Assembly: GCA_025454175.1 (NCBI GenBank)
Contig: JALOOX010000027.1
Span: 1 to 43,112, forward strand
DNA length: 43,112 nucleotides
From: Syntrophobacteraceae bacterium
GTDB taxonomy: Bacteria; Desulfobacterota; Syntrophobacteria; Syntrophobacterales; Syntrophobacteraceae
Direction of reading: 5' to 3'
In this document: positions 33,443 through 41,653 of the stretch, piece by piece
Numbering within the stretch: position 1 is the stretch's first letter
Layout of the letters: the number at the start of each line of letters is the position of its first letter
The notes under the pieces: model-generated
What the model was told of the DNA's origin: nothing
Database searches by the model: none
The model's input: only the letters and a program-made list of their open reading frames with translations
Translations under genes and position numbers: made by a program

Positions 33443-34375
33443 ATGGAAACGAGAGGCAAAGTGACAGGATTCAAGGCGGTTCCCGAGGGCGAGGACAAGT
33501 GCATCTGGATGGAGGCCGGGGTCATCGACTTCAAGCTCTGCAACAACTACTACAACTGCCACACCTGCGCCTTCGACAAGGCCATGAAGGAGACGGCGGA
33601 CAAGAACGTGCTGGCCAGGATGAAGGGCGCCGAGCCCGCGGGCAAGAAGGCCAACATCATCCCCTGGCAGGAGAAGATGAAGCATCGCCAGGGGCTCGAT
33701 CGCAAGTGCCGGCATACGCTGACGGGGCGGGCGCCGTTCCGTCTCTGTCCCTACGATTTCGAATGCCACAGCTGCCAGTTCGACCAGATGCTGGAAGACG
33801 GACTCGAGCTTCAGATTCCTTATCATTTCGAGCGGATTCCCCACGTGGATGGCTATCGGCTTCCCGAAGGCCATTTCTTCCACCTGGGGCATGCCTGGGC
33901 TCGCGTGGAGCATGGCGGGCGGATCCGCATCGGTCTCGATGACTTCAGCATGAAGCTCTTCGGACCGGTGGACAAGATCGATCTTCCCCTGACGGGCGAG
34001 GAGATCAAGTTCAGCGAAGTGGGCCTGACCTTCAATCGCATGGGCAAGGAAGCTTCGGCCCTGTCCCCCGTCTCCGGCGTGGTGGCGGCGGTGAACTACC
34101 AGGCCACCAAGGAAACGCGGATGGTGAAGGAAGAGCCCTACAGCCAGGGGTGGCTCATGGTCATCGACCCCACGGACATGAAAAAGAACCTGAAGGACCT
34201 GCTGTACGGGAAAGAGAGCGTGGAATGGATCCACGCGGAGCACCAGAGGCTGGTGCAGATGGTGAGCTCGGTCGGCATGACCTACGCCGACGGTGGTGTC
34301 ATTGACGACGTGGTCGGCAAGGTGCCCGAGCTGGCGTGGGAAATCCTGACCGGTGAGTTCCTGCGCACCAAATAG
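33443..34375 (+). CDS. GcvH-like protein with duplicated four-cysteine motif
   Basis: A 310-residue protein, start set by GGAGG 6 bases before ATG 33443. The N-terminal half has two copies of one pattern, C-x12-C-x5-C-x2-C-x-F-D, at Cys20/33/39/42 and Cys89/102/108/111. This suggests two metal sites made by internal duplication. Residues about 130-290 resemble the glycine cleavage H protein: IRIGLDDFSMKLFGPVDKIDLPLTGEEI, then GKEASALSPVSGVVAAVN. Lys202 is near the lipoyl-lysine position, one residue closer to SPVSG than in typical H proteins, so lipoylation is uncertain. No gcvP or gcvT is nearby. It may carry an acyl or sulfur-type intermediate on lipoate, or be a structural relative. It stands alone between a sigma-54 promoter and a strong terminator. 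Confidence 0.82.
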   Translation: METRGKVTGFKAVPEGEDKCIWMEAGVIDFKLCNNYYNCHTCAFDKAMKETADKNVLARMKGAEPAGKKANIIPWQEKMKHRQGLDRKCRHTLTGRAPFRLCPYDFECHSCQFDQMLEDGLELQIPYHFERIPHVDGYRLPEGHFFHLGHAWARVEHGGRIRIGLDDFSMKLFGPVDKIDLPLTGEEIKFSEVGLTFNRMGKEASALSPVSGVVAAVNYQATKETRMVKEEPYSQGWLMVIDPTDMKKNLKDLLYGKESVEWIHAEHQRLVQMVSSVGMTYADGGVIDDVVGKVPELAWEILTGEFLRTK

Positions 34376-34413
34376 AAAAGCAGGTGGGCCGGCAACATCG
34401 GCCTTCAAGGTGC

Positions 34414-34468
34414 GACCCCCTCGGCGGGGCTCCGTGGTGGAGCCCCGCCGGGGGGGTCCTGTTTTTTG
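34414..34468 (+). terminator. Strong intrinsic terminator
   Basis: A 20-bp stem (34414-34433 with 34439-34458, one G-T wobble) closes a GTGGT loop and is followed by CTGTTTTTT. It ends the GcvH-like transcript, 39 bases after its stop, and may also serve the convergent gene at 34489-34743. Confidence 0.9.
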
Positions 34469-34488
34469 GAGGCTCATACCGTCCAGGT

Positions 34489-34743
34489 CTAACGGAGCGC
34501 CCCCTCCCACTCGCCTTCCTTCCACTCCGAGGCCCCTGCCAGGGAATAGAGCGTCTGAGCGGCCTTTTCGTCCAGCAGGTCGAAAGCCTGATCCCGGGTC
34601 TGAGTGTATTTCTCCACGCTCATGGCGCCGGACCGGGCGCCCTCCTTGACTTTCTTTTCGAGGATGCAGTAGGCCAGGTAAGATTCGAAATCGCTCACCG
34701 TGGATTCGATCTTGCACTTCTCGAAAAACGATTTGAAGTCCAT
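34489..34743 (-). CDS. Small protein of unknown function
   Basis: An 84-residue acidic soluble protein that I do not recognise. GGGGAGGG lies 4 bases before the ATG, supporting translation. The sequence is rich in charged and aromatic residues (FESYLAYCILEKKVKEG, SVEKYTQTRDQAFDLLDEKAA) and is probably helical. It is convergent with the GcvH-like gene and alone on its strand. Confidence 0.7.
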   Translation of the reverse strand: MDFKSFFEKCKIESTVSDFESYLAYCILEKKVKEGARSGAMSVEKYTQTRDQAFDLLDEKAAQTLYSLAGASEWKEGEWEGALR

Positions 34744-34978
34744 GGGTCCCTCCCCGACGCCGATCGGTGGTCAATACGGCCTGAATTGCGTCTGCGTTCT
34801 TGCCCGCGGGCTGCACGAGCCGGCAGACACTCGTCCATGAGAATGCTGCCTTTCCATCGATTCTCGTGATTTCTAATCTAGCAGACCTTTCAGTGGCAGG
34901 GAAAGGCTAATCCGTGCGTGCTTCGCCCGAGGAAGACTGTCTCTGCTGGGTGCGCGACCGTTTTAGGATTCTTGCCGC

Positions 34979-35008
34979 TTGCATCCCCCCCGTTCTCTCT
35001 TCTATAGT
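34979..35008 (+). promoter_or_regulatory. Candidate sigma-70 promoter of aminotransferase-SPOR unit
   Basis: TTGCAT (34979-34984), an 18-base spacer and TATAGT (35003-35008) lie about 140 bases before the aminotransferase start. The remaining 408-base gap (34744-35151) holds no gene that I can support. Confidence 0.42.
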
Positions 35009-35151
35009 GAAGGCAAGGAATGGGTGCGCGACCGGGCACCCTGACGCCGAAAGCGATCACCCCTGGACGCGGCGTCATTTTGAGATCATCCATGCCGGCC
35101 GTTGGGCCGGTCAGACTTCCCGGACCACAAGGAACCAGAGAGGCCATGCCC

Positions 35152-36342
35152 ATGGCGATAGCGACCAAAATGCTCCAGTTCATGGAGAAATCATCGTGGA
35201 TACGGCGGATGTTCGAGGAGGGAGCTCGGCTGAAGCAGATTCACGGTGCGGAAAATGTCTTTGATTTCAGCCTGGGGAACCCCAATGTACCGCCTCCCGA
35301 CGCAGTGCAGAAGAAGCTCGCGGAGATCGTGAATCGCTGCCGGCCGGGCATGCACGCCTACATGCCCAACGCGGGACTGGCCGAGGTGCGCTGCGCCGTT
35401 TCGGACTATCTGAGCCGCGAGCACTGTGTTTCCCTGTGCTCGGACAACATCATCGCCACCTGTGGGGCGGCGGGGGCTCTCAACATCATCTTCAAGGCGC
35501 TTCTCGATCCGGAAGACGAGGTGCTGGCTCCGAGTCCCTATTTCGTGGAGTATGGCTTCTACGCCGACAACCACGGCGGCGTGCTCAGAACGGTGCCGAC
35601 CCTGGCGGACTTCACCCTTGACCTGGACGGGATGGCGGCGGCCATGGGTCCGAGGACCAAGGTGGTGCTCATCAACTCCCCGAACAATCCAACGGGTCAG
35701 ATCTACAGCGCGGAGTCCCTGCAACAGCTCGGACGGCTGCTCGAGGGCAGGAGCAAACAATACGGGAGGCCCATTTACCTGGTTTCAGACGAGCCTTACC
35801 GCAAGATCGTCTACGACGGCCACGTGGTGCCGTGCCCCTTCGATTTTTATCTCAATACCCTCATCGCGACTTCGTACTCCAAGGAGCTTTCGCTCCCCGG
35901 CGAGCGCATCGGCTTTGTGGCTGTTCACCCCCATGCGGCGGATCTTTCGGCGCTGCTCGGCGCCCTGTCCCTGGCCAATCGCATCCTGGGCTTCGTCAAT
36001 GCCCCGGCGCTGATGCAGTACCTGGTGGCGGAGCTCCAGGGGCTGACGGTGGACGTCTCCATTTACCAGCGCAAACGCGACCGACTGGTGAGCGGACTGG
36101 GGGAGGCGGGATATGATCTCATTGTGCCGCCGGGGGCTTTCTATCTCTTCCCGCGGAGCCCCCTCCCCGACGACGTGGAATTCGTTCGGCTGCTGCAGGA
36201 CGAGAATATTCTGACCGTACCGGGGAGCGGATTTGGAGGACCCGGCCATTTCCGAATCGCCTACTGCGTGGACGATGCCACCATCGAGGGGGCAATGCCC
36301 GGTTTTGCACGGGCCATAAATCGCGCTCGATCCGCTGGCTAG
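35152..36342 (+). CDS. Class I/II PLP-dependent aminotransferase
   Basis: A 396-residue fold-type I aminotransferase. It has NVFDFSLGNPNVPPP near the N-terminus, the cofactor motifs SPNNPTGQIYS and DEPYRKIVYDG, and the PLP lysine in SYSKELSLPGERIGF. ATG 35152 has GAGAGG 8 bases upstream; ATG 35146 is too close to it, and a longer frame to 35020 lacks any site. It is only about 28% of the way to being specific: family motifs do not tell the substrate. It is followed by the SPOR gene after 10 bases. Confidence 0.9.
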   Translation: MAIATKMLQFMEKSSWIRRMFEEGARLKQIHGAENVFDFSLGNPNVPPPDAVQKKLAEIVNRCRPGMHAYMPNAGLAEVRCAVSDYLSREHCVSLCSDNIIATCGAAGALNIIFKALLDPEDEVLAPSPYFVEYGFYADNHGGVLRTVPTLADFTLDLDGMAAAMGPRTKVVLINSPNNPTGQIYSAESLQQLGRLLEGRSKQYGRPIYLVSDEPYRKIVYDGHVVPCPFDFYLNTLIATSYSKELSLPGERIGFVAVHPHAADLSALLGALSLANRILGFVNAPALMQYLVAELQGLTVDVSIYQRKRDRLVSGLGEAGYDLIVPPGAFYLFPRSPLPDDVEFVRLLQDENILTVPGSGFGGPGHFRIAYCVDDATIEGAMPGFARAINRARSAG

Positions 36343-36352
36343 GAGGGATGTC

Positions 36353-37210
36353 ATGGCCAAGAAAATCTTTGTGACAAGGAATGCCGAACCCTCGGGCAGG
36401 CCCCGGTATGTCAAATTTCTCCTGTGGGCCGCGGTCGGGCTGGTGGTCGTGATCATAGTAGCCCCTCTCTTTCAGCAGAAGGGGAACAAGGGGACTCAGC
36501 GCGGAGCCGACCGGAACGGTGTCGTGGTGCACGAAATCCCTCGAACGGGCCTGCCTCCAGGCGAAGTCACCCCGCAGCTTCCCGGGCAGTTGCCCGACGC
36601 GGCGCGGACGGGAGAATCCAGGGTGATGCCCATTCCCCCGGAAATCAAGGGTTTCACCGACGCTCCGCCCAAGAGTCTCCCGCCTGAAGCAACGACAGCC
36701 GAAAAGGCGGCCCCGGGCGATGAGGCTGTGAAGAGGGAGAGCGTGGGAGGAGTGATCTCACCGCTTCCAGGCTCGGCTCCACCGAAGGATCTGGCCAGTG
36801 CGCCTCCGGAAGCCGGTCCTCCAAAGGTTACCCCCGAGCCCGTTCGCCCGAAGCCGGCGGAGACGCCGTCGGCCGCGCCACCCAGGCAGAAGGAGGCTGC
36901 CCTGGGACCCGCAACGGGAAAGCCCCCCGCGGATGAGGCCAAAGTGAAGCCGTCGGCCGACAAGACTCTTTACACGGTGCAGGTGGGGTCATTCCAGGAA
37001 AAGCGCAATGCGGACGAGATGCGGGAAAACCTGCAGAAGCGGGGCTACAAGGTGGCGGTCAAGCTCAAGAACCATCCCAAGCTGGGTCAGGTCCACGTGG
37101 TGCAGCTCGAGCCCGTGGCCGGCATCGACAAGGCCAACACCCTGGTGGCGCAGATCCGAAATGAGCAGAAGGTGAACCCCATCATTCAGAAGGTTCAGCC
37201 CGGAGAGTAA
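36353..37210 (+). CDS. SPOR-domain membrane protein
   Basis: A 285-residue single-pass inner-membrane protein. A short cytoplasmic tail leads to one membrane helix (VKFLLWAAVGLVVVIIVAPLF, residues about 22-42), then a long Pro/Ala-rich periplasmic linker (about 60-205) and a C-terminal SPOR domain (YTVQVGSFQEKRNADEMRENLQKRGYKVAV ... VHVVQLEP). SPOR domains bind septal peptidoglycan lacking stem peptides, so a role in cell division is likely. AGGAGGG precedes the ATG. The FtsN-like layout is suggestive, but the gene sits behind an aminotransferase, not in a division cluster. Confidence 0.9.
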   Translation: MAKKIFVTRNAEPSGRPRYVKFLLWAAVGLVVVIIVAPLFQQKGNKGTQRGADRNGVVVHEIPRTGLPPGEVTPQLPGQLPDAARTGESRVMPIPPEIKGFTDAPPKSLPPEATTAEKAAPGDEAVKRESVGGVISPLPGSAPPKDLASAPPEAGPPKVTPEPVRPKPAETPSAAPPRQKEAALGPATGKPPADEAKVKPSADKTLYTVQVGSFQEKRNADEMRENLQKRGYKVAVKLKNHPKLGQVHVVQLEPVAGIDKANTLVAQIRNEQKVNPIIQKVQPGE

Positions 37211-37269
37211 CCGGTGGGTGGCTGCGCATGGGACTTCCCAGGGGAGTCTCGACGAAGAGCATCATTCCG

Positions 37270-37323
37270 GCGAGCGGATGTATTGGCGGTCACCACTGCC
37301 GATTCCTTCGCTCGCTTTTTTTT
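37270..37323 (+). terminator. Branched intrinsic terminator-like structure
   Basis: GCGAGCG (37270-37276) pairs with CGCTCGC (37309-37315), directly followed by eight T. The 32-base loop holds an inner hairpin (GGCGGT with ACTGCC). It would end the aminotransferase-SPOR transcript before the regulator at 37402. Confidence 0.55.
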
Positions 37324-37401
37324 GGGGGGGCTCACTTTGCACCGGGAAAAGGGGCGATATGCTTCAGTTGTCGGCAATCACCGGGGGACGAGGAGAACGT
37401 C

Positions 37402-38001
37402 ATGGCTGAAATGCAGGACACTCAGGCGCTGGAAGCCTTTCGCATCGGGGTGAAGCTCAGGGAGCTTCGGGAGAAGAGCGGGCTCACGCTGCATGATCTC
37501 GCAGCCAAGACGGGCTTTCCCAGGGAGCGGCTGGCCGAGGTCGAAAACCACCAGTTCGCCCCACCCATCGCCATGCTGCTGAAACTGGCCCAGGCTCTCC
37601 ATGTCGGCATGGCCTATTTCTTCGAGGACAAGGTCGGCGCGGAGAAGATTGCCGTTACCCGCGCGCCGGAGCGGGTTCGGGTGGCGCGGCGTCCCCATCA
37701 TGGCGAGGGGGAGATGACCTACGTTTACGAGGCCCTCGAGAGGTACAGGGCGGGAAAGCACATGGAGCCCTTCATGGTGGAGTTCCCGGCCCTCGATACG
37801 AGCGAGATGGTTTTCGTGAGCCATGAAGGGGAGGAGTTCCTGCATCTCCTGGATGGGCGGCTGGAGTTCCGCACTCCCGACCGGGTGGAGGTGCTCCAGC
37901 CCGGAGACAGCATTTACTTCGATTCGGATGTGAGCCACAGCTTCAGGGGTTTGGGAGCGCAGCCCGCCCGGGCTATTGTGGTCGTCTGGAACCGGTGCTG
38001 A
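37402..38001 (+). CDS. XRE-cupin transcriptional regulator
   Basis: A 199-residue regulator with an N-terminal XRE helix-turn-helix (KLRELREKSGLTLHDLAAKTGFPRERLAEVENHQFAPPIAMLLKLAQAL, residues about 15-65) and a C-terminal cupin domain (EGEEFLHLLDGRLEFRT, LQPGDSIYFDSDVSHSFRG) that may bind a small ligand. ATG 37402 has GAGGAG upstream. It lies 79 bases before the oxidoreductase genes in the same direction, so it probably controls them in response to a substrate or product. Confidence 0.92.
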   Translation: MAEMQDTQALEAFRIGVKLRELREKSGLTLHDLAAKTGFPRERLAEVENHQFAPPIAMLLKLAQALHVGMAYFFEDKVGAEKIAVTRAPERVRVARRPHHGEGEMTYVYEALERYRAGKHMEPFMVEFPALDTSEMVFVSHEGEEFLHLLDGRLEFRTPDRVEVLQPGDSIYFDSDVSHSFRGLGAQPARAIVVVWNRC

Positions 38002-38080
38002 AAACCTGTTCAGGGACGTCGCGGGCGCCGGAGCGCACGGTTGCCGCCCGGTCCGTTTTTTGACCTCACGGGAGGATTTC

Positions 38081-38641
38081 ATGCTGGAGATCCGCTTCCA
38101 TGGACGGGGTGGGCAGGGGACGGTCGTTGCCACCATTCTCATGGCCAAGGCTTTCTTCGATGCGGGATATTGGGTTCAGAGCTTCCCCCTGTTCGGGGTC
38201 GAGCGCCGTGGGGCTCCCGTTGAAGCCTACCTGCGGGTGAATTCGAGGGAGATCAGGAGACGGACCAATGTTTACCGGCCGGACCACATCGTGGTTCAGG
38301 ACGAGACCCTGCTGCTCGGGGTCGATGTCAGGCAGGGACTCAAGCCGGGCGGCTGGATCCTCGTCAACTCAACCTCGGAGCCTTCCCCTGTCGAGAGCTA
38401 CAAAGGTTATCGGCTCGCCTGGGTGGATGCCACTTCCATCGCCCTCGAGAACCGGCTCGGGTCGCGTACGCATCCCATCGTCAACACCGCCATGATGGGC
38501 GCTCTCGCGCGAGTGCTGGAGATGCCGCCCATGGAGGCTGTGGTGTCGGCCATCCGCGATGAGCTCCCCGACCGGAGTGAGAGCAACATTGAGGCTGCGC
38601 GGGATGCCTTCGAGCGAGTCCGGATCTTGGGCCTCATCTGA
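38081..38641 (+). CDS. 2-oxoacid:ferredoxin oxidoreductase, gamma subunit
   Basis: A 186-residue gamma subunit of the pyruvate/2-oxoacid:ferredoxin oxidoreductase family, which oxidatively decarboxylates 2-oxoacids to acyl-CoA. It has the typical EIRFHGRGGQGTVVATILMAKAF start, FPLFGVERRGAPVEAYLRVN, and the C-terminal HPIVNTAMMGALARV. GGAGG precedes the ATG. It opens the set gamma, delta fusion, alpha, beta. Confidence 0.92.
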   Translation: MLEIRFHGRGGQGTVVATILMAKAFFDAGYWVQSFPLFGVERRGAPVEAYLRVNSREIRRRTNVYRPDHIVVQDETLLLGVDVRQGLKPGGWILVNSTSEPSPVESYKGYRLAWVDATSIALENRLGSRTHPIVNTAMMGALARVLEMPPMEAVVSAIRDELPDRSESNIEAARDAFERVRILGLI

Positions 38642-38656
38642 CGAGTGAGACGTGCC

Positions 38657-40420
38657 ATGACTCAAGAAGAACGCGATCGGATGCTACCTTTGCTGCTATC
38701 CCGGTCCTCCATGTCGTCGGAGGTGAACAAGACCGGCTCGTGGCGCTTCCTCCGTCCGCGCTACGATGAGAAGACGGCGCCCTGCGGCGCGGCATGCCCG
38801 GCCGGCGAGGACATCGCGCGCATCGAAATGCTCACGGCCCAGGGTCAGTTCAAGGATGCCTGGGAGCTGATCTTGCGGGAAAACCCGTTTCCGGGGGTTT
38901 GCGGGCGGGTCTGCTACCATCCCTGCGAGGTGGTGTGCAACCGCCGGGAGTACGACGAAGCGGTGGGGATCCACGTGGTGGAGCGGTTCCTGGCCGACCA
39001 GGCGCCCCAGTACGGGCCGGCGGCGGGGCTGGATCGCAACGAAGCACGCCGTGAGCGCGTGGCCGTTGTCGGAGCGGGACCCGCTGGTCTTTCGGCGGCT
39101 TACTTCCTCGCCATCCTCGGTTACCGGGTGGACGTTTTCGAGGCCGCGCCCGAACCGGGCGGACTCCTCAGGTGGGGGATTCCAAGATACCGGCTGGCCC
39201 GGTCTGCGGTGGCTGATGAAATCCAGCGCATTCAGAACCTTGGAGTGAGGATCCACACCGGAAGGCGCATCCCGGAAGATTTCCTGGCGCGGGCGTCCGA
39301 GACCCATGACGGCGTCTTTCTCTCCACGGGCCATTGCGCCAGCCTGAAGCTCGGAATTCCCGGCGTGGAGCTTCAGGGAGTCGAAGACGGCATGGGATTT
39401 CTGCGCCGAATGGCGGCCGGAGAGTCCGGGCCCCTGGAAGGAGAGGTGGCCGTCATCGGGGGGGGCAACTCGGCCATTGATGTGGCCCGCACCGCCGTGC
39501 GTCTGGGCGCAAGGCCTGTCATCATCTACCGGAGGCGTCGCCAGGACATGCCCGCATTCCCGGAAGAGGTCGAGATGGCCCTTGAGGAGGGCGCCCGGCT
39601 TCTCGATCTTCGCTCGCCGGTCCGAATCGACCGGGATGGCCAGGGGCTTCTGCTCACGGTCCAGGAGATGGTGGCGTCGGGCGTGGATGCCGGCGCTCGT
39701 GCCCGTGTCGAGCCCAATCCCGACCGCCTGGAAAGGATTTCGGTGAGGCGGGTCTTCGTCGCCATCGGTCAGGAGGCCGAGGAGACGTGGATGAATCCAA
39801 CCGGCTCCCAAGGCGGGTATTCGGTGTACGACAACTCATCCATGCTGCTCACGGATCGTGGTTTTCCCGTCATCCGCGGCGGGGATATCGTCAACGACGT
39901 CAAGAACATCACGCGGGCCATCGCATCGGGGAAGGAAGGGGCCATGGCCCTCGACATGCTCTTTCGCCACGGACCCGAGAGGGTGGGCCCGCGCCTGAAC
40001 GAATGCAGGGTCGGCCATGGCCGCTGCCTCTCCATGGAGGTTTACCGGAGCGGAGCCCGTGCCGCCCGCAGCCGCCATGTGGTCGAATACAAAGAGATCA
40101 ATGTGGACTACTTCCGATTCCTGCCGCGCATCGTGCAGCCTCGGTTGCTGAAGGCCGAACGGACGGCGAGCTTCGCCGAGATCGATCTCAGAATATCGGC
40201 CTCCCTCGCCATGCGGGAGGCCGACCGGTGCTTCAACTGCGGCATCTGCAATCAGTGCGACAACTGCCGCCTTTTCTGTCCCGACCTGGCCGTGGCTCGC
40301 GAGCCCAGCCCTCGGGGGCGCGCCATCAATTACGATTACTGCAAGGGCTGTGGCGTCTGTGTGGTGGAATGTCCCCGAAACGCCATGTCGCTGGCCCAGG
40401 AGAAGGATGAGGTGAGCTGA
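38657..40420 (+). CDS. NfnB/GltD-like flavoprotein fused to delta-type ferredoxin
   Basis: A 587-residue protein. The N-terminal iron-sulfur domain has APCGAACPAGEDI and GVCGRVCYHPCEVVCNR. A GltD/NfnB-like flavoprotein follows, with FAD motif VAVVGAGPAGLSAAYFLA near residue 137 and NAD(P) motif VAVIGGGNSAIDVARTAVRLG near 265. At the C-terminus are two 4Fe-4S motifs, CGICNQCDNCRLFCP and CKGCGVCVVECP, as in the delta (PorD) subunit. Placed between gamma and alpha, it probably replaces a simple delta subunit and could pass electrons from 2-oxoacid oxidation to NAD(P). ATG 38657 is used; a GTG four codons upstream is possible. Confidence 0.9.
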   Translation: MTQEERDRMLPLLLSRSSMSSEVNKTGSWRFLRPRYDEKTAPCGAACPAGEDIARIEMLTAQGQFKDAWELILRENPFPGVCGRVCYHPCEVVCNRREYDEAVGIHVVERFLADQAPQYGPAAGLDRNEARRERVAVVGAGPAGLSAAYFLAILGYRVDVFEAAPEPGGLLRWGIPRYRLARSAVADEIQRIQNLGVRIHTGRRIPEDFLARASETHDGVFLSTGHCASLKLGIPGVELQGVEDGMGFLRRMAAGESGPLEGEVAVIGGGNSAIDVARTAVRLGARPVIIYRRRRQDMPAFPEEVEMALEEGARLLDLRSPVRIDRDGQGLLLTVQEMVASGVDAGARARVEPNPDRLERISVRRVFVAIGQEAEETWMNPTGSQGGYSVYDNSSMLLTDRGFPVIRGGDIVNDVKNITRAIASGKEGAMALDMLFRHGPERVGPRLNECRVGHGRCLSMEVYRSGARAARSRHVVEYKEINVDYFRFLPRIVQPRLLKAERTASFAEIDLRISASLAMREADRCFNCGICNQCDNCRLFCPDLAVAREPSPRGRAINYDYCKGCGVCVVECPRNAMSLAQEKDEVS

Positions 40421-40489
40421 TCCCCGGGCTCATGGCAAGGGATGAAAGCGGAAGTGGATGAGGTCGGACCACGAGGGAGGCCGGGTATC

Positions 40490-41653
40490 ATGAAGCGGGT
40501 GATCGAGGGCAGTCAGGCGGTGGCGGAAGGGGTGAGACTGGCGGGTGTGCAGGTGGTTTCGGCTTATCCCATCACCCCCCAGACTCACATCGTCGAGCAG
40601 ATCGCGGATTTCTGCGCCACGGGGGTCATGAACGCGCGGTTCCTGCGCGTCGAAAGCGAGCATTCGGCCCTGGCCGCCCTCATCGGGGCCGCCTCCATGG
40701 GGGTGCGCTGTTTCACCGCCACCTCGTCCCAGGGGCTTGCCCTCATGCATGAGCTCCTGCACTGGGCTTCCGGGGCGCGTCTTCCCATCGTCATGGCCGA
40801 GGTGAACCGGGCCCTGGCTCCCGGCTGGAACATCTGGACCGACCAGACCGACAGCCTCGCCCAGCGGGACACCGGCTGGATTCAGCTCTACTGCGAAACG
40901 GGCCAGGAGGTTCTCGACACCACGCTGCAGGCGTTCAGGCTGGCGGAAGCGGTGAACCTACCGGTCATGATCGTTCTCGACGCCTTCTTTCTTTCCCACA
41001 CTTACGAACCGGTGGACATCCCCGACGAACCCGAGGTGGCCGCCTTTCTGCCGCCCTACGTGCCCCGGTTCGCCATGAGCACCGAGACTCCCTGCGCCAT
41101 GGGCCAGATGGCTCCGCCGTCCGTCTACATGGAGATGCGCCACAATATTCACCAGGCGATGCAGTCGGCCCTGGAACGTTTTGTTGAAATCGACGAGGAA
41201 TTCGGGCTGAAATTCGGCCGCGGCTATGGACCGGTCGAGGCCTTCCGCTGCGAGGACGCGGAGATCATCCTGGCGACGTCTGGAACCATCACGAGCACGT
41301 CGCGGCAGGTCGTCGAAGACTTGAGGGCGGCGGGGGAAAAGGTGGGGCTTCTCAAGATCAAGCTCTTCAGGCCGTTTCCGGTCGACGCCGTGCGGCGGCA
41401 TCTTCTCGGGGTACGCAAAGTGGCCGTCATCGACCGCAATTTCTCCTTCGGCGCGGGGGGCATCTTCGCCCAGGAGGTCAAGGCGGCTCTCTACGGCCAG
41501 CCCGGGGCGCCCGCCGTCTTCGGTTTCGTGGCGGGTCTCGGCGGGCGCGACGTGACCGAGGAGGTTCTCATGGATATATTTAGACAGGCCAGGGACAAGG
41601 ATGCACCCGATAGCGAAAGCATCTGGGTTGGGCTGCGTGAGGTTATGGCATGA
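40490..41653 (+). CDS. 2-oxoacid:ferredoxin oxidoreductase, alpha subunit
   Basis: A 387-residue alpha subunit with the thiamine pyrimidine-binding domain (SAYPITPQTHIVEQIADF, ESEHSALAALIGAASMGVRCFTATSSQGLALMHELL). ATG 40490 has GGGAGG 9 bases upstream, and a longer frame to 40442 would add an unlike N-terminus. The stop overlaps the beta start (ATGA). Pyruvate is the default substrate, but a branched-chain or aromatic 2-oxoacid is possible. Confidence 0.93.
   Translation: MKRVIEGSQAVAEGVRLAGVQVVSAYPITPQTHIVEQIADFCATGVMNARFLRVESEHSALAALIGAASMGVRCFTATSSQGLALMHELLHWASGARLPIVMAEVNRALAPGWNIWTDQTDSLAQRDTGWIQLYCETGQEVLDTTLQAFRLAEAVNLPVMIVLDAFFLSHTYEPVDIPDEPEVAAFLPPYVPRFAMSTETPCAMGQMAPPSVYMEMRHNIHQAMQSALERFVEIDEEFGLKFGRGYGPVEAFRCEDAEIILATSGTITSTSRQVVEDLRAAGEKVGLLKIKLFRPFPVDAVRRHLLGVRKVAVIDRNFSFGAGGIFAQEVKAALYGQPGAPAVFGFVAGLGGRDVTEEVLMDIFRQARDKDAPDSESIWVGLREVMA

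Noticed and set aside
34881..34895. Sigma-54 promoter before the second aminotransferase
   Set aside because: The GG and GC elements are one base too close, so a sigma-70 type promoter at 34979-35008 is preferred.
37428..37610. Minus-strand small open frames within the XRE-cupin gene
   Set aside because: No ribosome sites or motifs, and they lie wholly inside a gene with clear helix-turn-helix and cupin domains.
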